NCBI GenBank assembly: GCA_013298325.1
Contig: JAAFHJ010000381.1
Coordinates: forward strand, 1-5,181
Source: Myxococcales bacterium
GTDB taxonomy: Bacteria > Myxococcota_A > Polyangia > Polyangiales > Polyangiaceae
DNA length: 5,181 bases
Direction of reading: 5' to 3'
A model generated the notes under the pieces. That model was given only the letters and a program-made list of their open reading frames with translations. It was not told the DNA's origin and ran no database searches. Numbering within the stretch: the first letter of the stretch is position 1; every line of letters begins with the position of its first letter. Positions 1 to 4,698 of this stretch are shown one piece after another. A program made the translations under genes and the position numbers.

Positions 1-1
1 G

Positions 2-73
2 CCGAAGTTCGACCTGCCCGAGAAGGCGATCGCGGGCCTCGTGATCAAGATTCGGACGCTTCGCCAGAAGTAA
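2..73 (+). CDS. C-terminal end of an unidentified protein (partial)
   Basis: Only the last 23 codons and a TAA stop (71-73) are in the window. The peptide begins PKFDLPEKAI and ends IRTLRQK, an amphipathic basic tail. Nearly every codon ends in G or C in this frame, whereas the overlapping frame 1 has poor third-position GC over the same bases, so this is the better coding frame here. I do not recognise the family and assign no function. It is on the same strand as all downstream genes, and the next reading frame overlaps or abuts it, so the two are probably co-transcribed. The gene starts before the window. Confidence 0.6.
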   Translation, partial: PKFDLPEKAIAGLVIKIRTLRQK

Positions 74-126
74 CCGATCTTCCAAAAGAAACATCACGAG
101 CCAGCGCCTCCAAGCGCCTCGGCTTT

Positions 127-462
127 TTGGTGCTGGGCCTCGGCCTGGCAGCTACTCTTTATTACGCCCCCAAAGGGCCCGAGGAGCGTGCGGTGCGCAT
201 CCGCTTCCCGGACGCCGTCACGCTTTCGGCGGCGGCGGAAATCGAAGTCGCGTTTCGTCGTACCGACGACCCCGAGCTCCTCACCATGGTCCGCGTTTCG
301 GGGGCAAAGCCTGTCGCCCCTCACGAGTTTTCCCTTCGCGCCAAGCTGCCGAACGGGCCCCTCGAGGTGACGGCAAGCGTCGCGACGCCGGGCGACCTTC
401 GGACCTTTGCCGGAAAAGTCACTGTCGACGGCCCCGAAATGACCGTCCGCGTCCGCGAATGA
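127..462 (+). CDS. Small membrane-anchored protein of unknown function, start uncertain
   Basis: From TTG 127 this reads as 111 residues: a short hydrophobic segment (GLGLAATLYY), then a segment of about 95 residues rich in alternating hydrophobic and polar positions. That pattern suggests beta strands in an extracytoplasmic domain. No family is recognised. The start is doubtful. TTG 127 and GTG 130 both lie inside the hydrophobic segment and neither has a Shine-Dalgarno sequence. The same frame stays open to the left window edge, and the codons just before TTG 127 encode SRASASKRLGF, a basic stretch ideally placed to precede an inner-membrane anchor under the positive-inside rule. No ATG, GTG or TTG occurs in frame between 1 and 126, so the real start is probably upstream of the window (a long overlap with the preceding gene), or there is a frameshift. 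A candidate terminator hairpin follows 46 nt after the stop. Confidence 0.6.
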   Translation: MVLGLGLAATLYYAPKGPEERAVRIRFPDAVTLSAAAEIEVAFRRTDDPELLTMVRVSGAKPVAPHEFSLRAKLPNGPLEVTASVATPGDLRTFAGKVTVDGPEMTVRVRE

Positions 463-508
463 ACGGCAAGAACGCCACACCCTGTTGCTCTGTGACCACG
501 GTTCGATT

Positions 509-534
509 GTCTCGGACTGGTCCTGAGACGTTTT
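509..534 (+). terminator. Candidate rho-independent terminator
   Basis: The 5' arm GTCTCGGA (509-516) pairs with TCC-T-GAGAC (521-529) across the loop CTGG, giving 8 base pairs with one bulged T at 524. The sequence GTTTT follows directly (530-534). It lies 46 nt after the stop at 462, which fits the end of that unit. The T tract is only four long, so efficiency may be low. Confidence 0.4.
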
Positions 535-574
535 AGAGACATGCGATGTGCGACACGGGAGCCTTGTCAAGAAT

Positions 575-593
575 TCGGGGCGTTTTTCCCCGA
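575..593. repeat. Hairpin with a T-rich loop
   Basis: TCGGGG (575-580) is an exact reverse complement of CCCCGA (588-593), separated by the 7-nt loop CGTTTTT. No T tract follows on the + strand, so it is not a standard terminator in that direction. It may add to RNA structure in this non-coding region. Function unknown. Confidence 0.4.
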
Positions 594-633
594 TCGGCCC
601 ATGACATGCGTGCCAGAGGGGAGTCACTTGTCC

Positions 634-654
634 AGCCCTGACCATGGAAGGGCT
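634..654. repeat. Inverted repeat AGCCCT / AGGGCT
   Basis: AGCCCT (634-639) is the reverse complement of AGGGCT (649-654), with a 9-nt loop. The 6-bp arms are short enough to arise by chance. It is noted because it is the third hairpin within 150 nt in this non-coding stretch. Confidence 0.3.
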
Positions 655-683
655 TGCAGGGGACCGGTTCCGCTGGGTAGAAG

Positions 684-712
684 TTGGCCAGTTCCGAGAG
701 CTGTCGTAGGTT
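684..712 (+). promoter_or_regulatory. Weak sigma70-like promoter
   Basis: TTGGCC (684-689) resembles a -35 element (four of six matches to TTGACA). TAGGTT (707-712) resembles a -10 element, and the spacer is exactly 17 nt. The implied transcription start, near 719, falls inside the 14-bp palindrome at 714-727. The match is modest, but its position in the only long non-coding region and its orientation toward the genes from 883 onward are sensible. Confidence 0.3.
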
Positions 713-713
713 A

Positions 714-727
714 TCCCACATGTGGGA
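714..727. promoter_or_regulatory. Perfect 14-bp palindrome, candidate operator
   Basis: TCCCACATGTGGGA equals its own reverse complement over all 14 bases. It begins 2 nt after the candidate -10 element and would cover the predicted transcription start, the classic place for a dimeric repressor to bind. The regulator cannot be identified from the sequence. The nearest downstream gene starts at 883. Confidence 0.4.
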
Positions 728-882
728 CACGCCCACCGCCTCTCAGAACCGGATCGCTCCTCCCGACGCTCGCGTTTGAAGAAGCATCCTCTGCGAACGG
801 CGCCTCCCCTCCCGTTTGCAGCACCCGGCCACCGTTCCGCCGCTTTCCTGCGCCGCCGCTGGCCCCCCGGAGAAAAGACCTC

Positions 883-1074
883 ATGAAGATTACCCCCTGG
901 TGCCTGGCCGCTCTCGCCCCCCTCGCCGTCGCTGGCTATTCGGGCGCCTTCTTCGGTCAAGTCGCGGTTTTTGCCGTGACCCTCGGCATCTTCGTCGGTA
1001 CGCTCAACCTCGGCCGTTCTTCCGCGCCGAAACTGCCGGCAACGTCGCCGGTGGTTCAGGTCGACCAGGCGTGA
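883..1074 (+). CDS. Small hydrophobic membrane protein, 63 residues
   Basis: This gene encodes a 63-residue protein of unknown function. Residues about 6-41 are almost uninterruptedly hydrophobic, with a Gly-Tyr-Ser-Gly break near 18-21 that would allow two short membrane helices (a hairpin) or a signal peptide plus one helix. A Pro/Ser-rich polar tail (residues 44-63) follows. The ATG at 883 is chosen because GGAG (869-872) lies 10 nt upstream, the protein then opens MKITPW before a hydrophobic core as a membrane or exported protein should, and third-position GC is high only from about here. The frame is open further upstream to 541, but that part is not protein-like. It is the first gene after the long non-coding region, and the RelA/SpoT-like gene follows after 41 nt, so the two are probably one transcript. 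No family is recognised. Confidence 0.6.
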   Translation: MKITPWCLAALAPLAVAGYSGAFFGQVAVFAVTLGIFVGTLNLGRSSAPKLPATSPVVQVDQA

Positions 1075-1115
1075 TCGTCGGGTCGGCTCGCCGCTAACGT
1101 CGCGCCCCCACCTCC

Positions 1116-2378
1116 ATGCGCCATTCGCCGAAACGTCTCGAAGATTTCTCCGTCACCGACTTGGAAGCGGTGCGGATTCTCCTCCGCGGCGATTCGGTCA
1201 TCGACTGGCACCGCCTCAATTTCGTCGACCCGGCGGAAGTTCGGGCCTTCCTCGTAGCGAATGCGTTCGACCCGGAAAACACGAGCGATCGTGCACGGAT
1301 GGACGCAATCAAGGCCGAGGCGATTGCCTTCCTCCGCCGGCATCTCGAGTATTCGATTCCGCGCCCCGTGGAAGAAGCCTCGGTTGAGGAGCTCTTCCTC
1401 ATTGCCTCCGGAAAAGGGCACCGGCAGACGTGCGCCTGCACCATCCTCAAGTGCATGCACATCATCCATCATTTGGATGGGCGCGAGCTGCTGTTCATGC
1501 TGCCCCTCTCCCACCAGGAACTCTTTCACCTGGTCGAGGCGAAAGTCTATCGAACCATTGGCGAAATGCTCGTCGGTGGCTATCCGATCGTCGAGTTTGT
1601 TGGCGGTCGGAAGCACAAAGACAGCCTCTATACAAAGCTGCTTTCGAAGCAGGAGACGATCGCCGCGCAGGTCTACGACAAACTGCGTTTCCGGATCGTG
1701 ACGGAGAGCGAAGACGACATGTTCCCGGTGATGGAACATCTCACGAAGACGCTATTTCCGTTCAATTACATCATCCCCGGGCAAAGCATCAACTCGGTCT
1801 TCGGCTTCAAGCAGCACTGCGAAGCGGTGCCTCATCTAGCCGAAATGCTTCCCAAAATGCAGGCCGGGAAGGATCTCGACTTCACGCCCAGCGACAATGT
1901 CTTCTCGGCGGCGAGCTACCGAATCATCCACTTCGTCGTCGATATGCCGGTGCGCCTCCCGCACGCGGTCCTTGAGAAGGCACCCGCAGCGGCGTGGTCT
2001 CTCGGTCCGGTAACATTCGTCGTGTGTGAATTTCAGATCATCGACCGCGTGACCGAAGCGACCAACGAAAAAGGGGATGCTTCTCACGCCCAGTACAAAG
2101 AGCGCCAAAAGCGGGCCGTCATGCGTCGGCTTCAGCTAGGGAAGCAGTCGGAAAGCGGGCCCGACTCGCCGCCGCGGACGCCTGGGAGCGTCGCGCCCGG
2201 TTCGCAGGCGACGCCGCCGCCCGCCGAAGTGCGCCCCTCCGATGGATTTCCGGCGGTTTCCCTCGCAAATCCGACACTTCGGTCCTCCACGGCGACGTCC
2301 GTCTGCGAAGTAGGAGACAGCGCGGAGTTCTCGGCAAACGCATCCCCCGCAACCAAGCCGTCGAGCCCGGAAGGCTGA
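1116..2378 (+). CDS. TIGR04552-like protein with a divergent RelA/SpoT synthetase-type domain
   Basis: The protein has 420 residues. From memory it matches the uncharacterised TIGR04552 family of Myxococcota and relatives (LEDFSV...SVIDWHRLNF at the N-terminus). Residues 1-155 are mainly helical, with a Cys/His cluster at C106, C108, C113, H115, H118 and H119. Residues 158-330 show RelA/SpoT synthetase-like motifs in order: GRKHKDSLYTK (164-174) for the GRxK...S...K nucleotide-binding motif, DKLRFR (188-193) for the magnesium-binding DxxGxR, YRIIH (268-272) for YxSLH, E305-F-Q307 for ExQ, and ASHAQYK (322-328) for AAHWxYK. Inferred activity is therefore pyrophosphate transfer to a guanine or other nucleotide, but this is unproven. 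HD, TGS and ACT domains are absent. Residues 341-420 are Pro/Ser/Ala-rich and probably disordered. ATG 1116 is the only usable start: an in-frame stop lies at 1095-1097 and no Shine-Dalgarno sequence is visible, so coupling to the gene at 883 or weak initiation is likely. DUF507 follows after 61 nt. Confidence 0.8.
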   Translation: MRHSPKRLEDFSVTDLEAVRILLRGDSVIDWHRLNFVDPAEVRAFLVANAFDPENTSDRARMDAIKAEAIAFLRRHLEYSIPRPVEEASVEELFLIASGKGHRQTCACTILKCMHIIHHLDGRELLFMLPLSHQELFHLVEAKVYRTIGEMLVGGYPIVEFVGGRKHKDSLYTKLLSKQETIAAQVYDKLRFRIVTESEDDMFPVMEHLTKTLFPFNYIIPGQSINSVFGFKQHCEAVPHLAEMLPKMQAGKDLDFTPSDNVFSAASYRIIHFVVDMPVRLPHAVLEKAPAAAWSLGPVTFVVCEFQIIDRVTEATNEKGDASHAQYKERQKRAVMRRLQLGKQSESGPDSPPRTPGSVAPGSQATPPPAEVRPSDGFPAVSLANPTLRSSTATSVCEVGDSAEFSANASPATKPSSPEG

Positions 2379-2425
2379 CCGATTACGGGTGTTGCCTTCC
2401 GCCAGTCCGGAGCCACGCCCCCACG

Positions 2426-2434
2426 AAAGAAGGA
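2426..2434 (+). promoter_or_regulatory. Strong ribosome binding site that fixes the DUF507 start
   Basis: AAAGAAGGA sits 5 nt before GTG 2440. It selects that GTG over the in-frame upstream start at 2389, which has no such signal and would add 17 residues not typical of the family. It is the best Shine-Dalgarno sequence I see in the window. Confidence 0.7.
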
Positions 2435-2439
2435 TTGTC

Positions 2440-2949
2440 GTGCGACTCCAATCTGCGAAGGTTCAGCCGATCTCGAAGGAATGTGTCAAGGCGCTCATCG
2501 CTGCGGGGGACATCGAGACCGATGCTCCCGGCGAGGTCGAAAAAGACATTGTCGCCGTGCTCAACGCGTTCCTCACCGAGGAGCGGAAGGTCAACGAAAA
2601 GGCGAAAGATCTCCTTGCTCAGACCGGTCGCGGCATGGATCAGTACGGTCGCGTTCGCGAGCAGATCGCGGAGAGTCACGGCATTAAAGTCGGTGACGAG
2701 GCACTCGATTACGTCCTCGATCAAATCGTGATGACGTTCCACAATTCGCCGAGCGTCGACGAAATCTTTGTTGAAGATGTCGAGCTTCGGCGGGCGATGG
2801 CCCGCGTGTTCAAGAAGCACCTCGCCGACGCGAGCGAGGTCGAGCTCGAGATCCGCGCCCAGCTGAAGCATGTCCAGGAAGGGACGCAGCTCTGGGACAT
2901 TGAATATGCCCGTGTTTCCGAGCAGTTCCGCAAACGCCGCGGAACCTGA
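2440..2949 (+). CDS. DUF507 family protein
   Basis: This 169-residue protein starts at GTG 2440. Its N-terminus MRLQSAKVQPISKECVKALI and its C-terminal half (EDVELRRAMARVFKKHL at 112-128, EGTQLWDIEYARV at 147-159, ending KRRGT) fit DUF507 (PF04368) as I remember it from Deltaproteobacteria and Aquificae. The function of DUF507 is not known to me. The protein is highly charged, mostly alpha-helical by composition, without signal peptide or membrane segment, so probably cytoplasmic. The length is that of the longer, two-part version of the family. An upstream in-frame start at 2389 would add a Pro/Arg-rich leader, but the ribosome binding site at 2426-2434 argues for GTG 2440. The stop lies 2 nt before the yicC start, which implies translational coupling and suggests a shared role in RNA metabolism; that role is inference only. 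Confidence 0.88.
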   Translation: MRLQSAKVQPISKECVKALIAAGDIETDAPGEVEKDIVAVLNAFLTEERKVNEKAKDLLAQTGRGMDQYGRVREQIAESHGIKVGDEALDYVLDQIVMTFHNSPSVDEIFVEDVELRRAMARVFKKHLADASEVELEIRAQLKHVQEGTQLWDIEYARVSEQFRKRRGT

Positions 2950-2951
2950 AG

Positions 2952-3842
2952 ATGCCGCTTCGGAGCATGACCGGGTTTGGGACCGCCGCGCAAACCACGA
3001 CGGAAGGAACCCGCGTAAGCGTTGAAATTCGTACGGTAAACCACCGGCACCGTGAGGTTCGCGTCCGGCCGCCGAAGGGCTATGCAGATCTCGGCCCCCT
3101 CCTCGAAGGGCGCGCCGCTGCGTCGACGGGCCGCGGGCGCTTCGACGTCTCTCTTGCGGTCGATGCGGCGGTTTCCGGGGAGAAATCAAGGATTTCGCCG
3201 GAGCGGGTCGCCAAGGCCTGGGCCGAACTCCAGGCCCTTCGCGATGCGCTTGCACCCGGTGATCCCCTGCCCTTCGTTGCTGTTCTGCAGGTCCCCGGCC
3301 TTTTCGCGGCCGACGTCGGCGACCGGGAGGATACCGAACTTTGCGGCGCTGCCGAGCGTGCCTTCGACGGTGCGATGGCCGACCTCGATGCGATGCGCAT
3401 GCGAGAAGGTATTAATCTTGTTCGAGATTTGCGAGAGCGCCTCGCCCTCCTCACAAAGCTGCACTCCGACCTGGCGCAACGTACTGCGGCGCTCGCGACG
3501 GAACACTTTGATCGCCTCCGCGGCCGCATCGCGAAGCTCCTCGAAGGGACCGGGGTCGCGGTGCCGAGCGATCGCATTGTCCAGGAGGCGGCGTTGCTTG
3601 CGGACCGCGGGGACGTCGCCGAGGAACTGACGCGATTTGCAAGTCATCTTCAGCAGTTCGACCAAGCACTCGCAAACGACAAAGAGCCCCAGGGGAAGCG
3701 CCTCGATTTTCTCCTCCAGGAATTCGCGCGCGAAGTGAACACGACCGCGTCCAAGGCCCAGGACTCCACCGTCGCCCACGTTGTGGTTGCGATGAAGGTC
3801 GAAATTGAGCGCCTTCGCGAACAGGTCCAAAACCTAGAATAG
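2952..3842 (+). CDS. yicC: YicC-family endoribonuclease
   Basis: The protein has 296 residues, the normal family length (about 290). It shows the family landmarks along its whole length: RSMTGFG at the N-terminus (4-10), VNHRHREV (29-36), REGINLVRDL (151-160), DRIVQEAALLADRGDVAEEL (207-226) with TRFASHLQQF after it, GKRLDFLLQEFAREVNT (248-264), SKAQDS (267-272) and the closing IERLREQVQNLE. YicC proteins are cytoplasmic endoribonucleases; Escherichia coli YicC has been linked to degradation of the small RNA RyhB. The start at ATG 2952 is supported because family members begin a few residues before SMTGFG. The gene starts 2 nt after the DUF507 stop with only a weak Shine-Dalgarno sequence, so it is probably translated by coupling. 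gmk follows after 127 nt, as in many bacteria. No key region looks missing or broken. Confidence 0.95.
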   Translation: MPLRSMTGFGTAAQTTTEGTRVSVEIRTVNHRHREVRVRPPKGYADLGPLLEGRAAASTGRGRFDVSLAVDAAVSGEKSRISPERVAKAWAELQALRDALAPGDPLPFVAVLQVPGLFAADVGDREDTELCGAAERAFDGAMADLDAMRMREGINLVRDLRERLALLTKLHSDLAQRTAALATEHFDRLRGRIAKLLEGTGVAVPSDRIVQEAALLADRGDVAEELTRFASHLQQFDQALANDKEPQGKRLDFLLQEFAREVNTTASKAQDSTVAHVVVAMKVEIERLREQVQNLE

Positions 3843-3849
3843 CGCGCCA

Positions 3850-3863
3850 ATTCGGCGCCGAAT
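3850..3863. repeat. Perfect 14-bp palindrome between yicC and gmk
   Basis: ATTCGGCGCCGAAT is its own exact reverse complement and lies 8 nt after the yicC stop. As RNA it could form only a short hairpin (5-bp stem, 4-nt loop) with no following T tract, so it is a poor terminator. It could be a protein-binding site or an mRNA 3'-end structure. One such palindrome per few kilobases can arise by chance. Confidence 0.35.
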
Positions 3864-3969
3864 CGTCCGAAAATCGAGTAGACGGGCTCCACTTCGGGCA
3901 ACCGTTCCTTGCGCCATCGGGTTCAGCGCTTTTGCTTGCCGATGACCTCGAACGGCCCCCTCGGGCACT

Positions 3970-4629
3970 ATGGTCAACCGCTCGGATTTCCTCCTCCTCA
4001 TTCTCTCGTCGCCGAGCGGTGCCGGGAAGACGACCCTCACCCGCAAGCTTCTCGCGCGATTTCCAGGACTTCGCTTCTCGGTGTCCCACACGACCCGTGC
4101 GCCGCGAACGACGGAGAAGGACGGCTTCGACTACCATTTCGTCAACCGGGCGACGTTCCTGGAGATGGTCGCCGAAGACCAGTTCATCGAGTGGGCCGAG
4201 GTCCACGGAAACCTCTACGGGACGGCGCGCAGCGAGATTGCGCGATCTTCCGAAGACGCGGAATGCACCGGAATCATCTTTGATATCGACTACCAGGGGG
4301 CGCGACAGATTCGCGCAAAGGTCCCTGACGTTACCGGAATCTTCATTCTTCCCCCGTCGATGGAAGAGCTGGAACGACGCCTTCGCGGCCGCGCAACCGA
4401 CGCCGAAGATGTGATTCTTCGTCGCTTCGCCGCCTCCAAGAAGGAGATCGAGCACTACGCGCTCTTCGACTACGTCATCGTAAATGACGCGCTCGAACAC
4501 GCGTTTGCCCAGCTTGAAGGAATCATCTATGCGGAGCGCGCAAAGCGCGTCCGGCGTGCGGGCCTCGCTGAAGAGCTTCTCCGCCACGGAAAGCTCGAAA
4601 GCGTGCGCGACGAGATTCGGTCCTCTTAG
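3970..4629 (+). CDS. gmk: Guanylate kinase
   Basis: This cytoplasmic enzyme makes GDP: GMP + ATP to GDP + ADP, an essential step in GTP and dGTP synthesis. At 219 residues it is the usual bacterial length. The P-loop is SSPSGAGKTT (13-22). The GMP-binding region contains SVSHTTRAPR (37-46), DGFDYHFV (51-58) and FIEWAEVHGNLYGT (72-85). FDIDYQGARQ (104-113) is the conserved acidic strand, and the lid carries RLRGRATDAEDVILRR (137-152). All expected functional segments are present. ATG 3970 is the only start available, because an in-frame stop lies at 3943-3945 with no start codon between. No clear Shine-Dalgarno sequence precedes it. It follows yicC by 127 nt; neither remA nor rpoZ, which accompany gmk in some other bacteria, is present here. 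Its product is also an acceptor substrate for (p)ppGpp synthetases, which is relevant to the RelA-like gene upstream. Confidence 0.97.
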   Translation: MVNRSDFLLLILSSPSGAGKTTLTRKLLARFPGLRFSVSHTTRAPRTTEKDGFDYHFVNRATFLEMVAEDQFIEWAEVHGNLYGTARSEIARSSEDAECTGIIFDIDYQGARQIRAKVPDVTGIFILPPSMEELERRLRGRATDAEDVILRRFAASKKEIEHYALFDYVIVNDALEHAFAQLEGIIYAERAKRVRRAGLAEELLRHGKLESVRDEIRSS

Positions 4630-4698
4630 CGACTTCTGTGCGCCCAAACTTACCTGTTCGCCACCTTCGCGACGTTTGATTTCGAAAGGGATACTTCC

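Larger units (their letters stand above)
463..882. other. 420-nt non-coding region with hairpins and a palindrome
   Basis: No reading frame here has convincing codon bias. The open frames that cross it on either strand give Arg-, Ser- and Pro-rich translations without recognisable domains. It contains a terminator-like hairpin (509-534), a GC-rich hairpin with T residues in the loop (575-593), a 6-bp inverted repeat (634-654), a weak sigma70-like promoter (684-712) and a perfect 14-bp palindrome (714-727). I see no tRNA, no rRNA and no riboswitch class that I recognise. The simplest reading is the end of one transcription unit and the regulated start of the next, with a leader of roughly 160 nt before the small gene at 883. 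Confidence 0.6.

Noticed and set aside
529..545. GTTTTAGAGAC resembling the start of a Cas9-type CRISPR repeat
   Set aside because: It is a single short match with no repeated units or spacers nearby; it is explained by the T tract and arm of the terminator-like hairpin.
645..658. TGGAAGGGCTTGCA as a sigma54 (-24/-12) promoter
   Set aside because: The GG and GC elements are separated by 8 nt rather than the required 10.
541..882. Upstream extension of the small membrane protein to ATG 541
   Set aside because: The added 114 residues are Pro/Arg/Ser-rich with many Cys, cross hairpins and the palindrome, and lack coding-type codon bias; ATG 883 has its own ribosome binding site.
94..960. 288-residue open frame on the - strand, including a CPTCG stretch that looks like half a zinc finger
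   Set aside because: The translation is Arg/Ser/Gly-rich with no domain, it runs antisense through a better + strand gene, and the CPTCG stretch is produced by the palindrome at 714-727.
2389..2439. Earlier start of the DUF507 gene at 2389
   Set aside because: No ribosome binding site, and the extra 17 residues are Pro/Arg-rich and unlike the family N-terminus; GTG 2440 has a strong site 5 nt upstream.
3909..4283. + strand open frame overlapping the start of gmk
   Set aside because: It is out of frame with gmk, has a Pro/Arg-rich translation and no domain; it is a shadow of the true gene.
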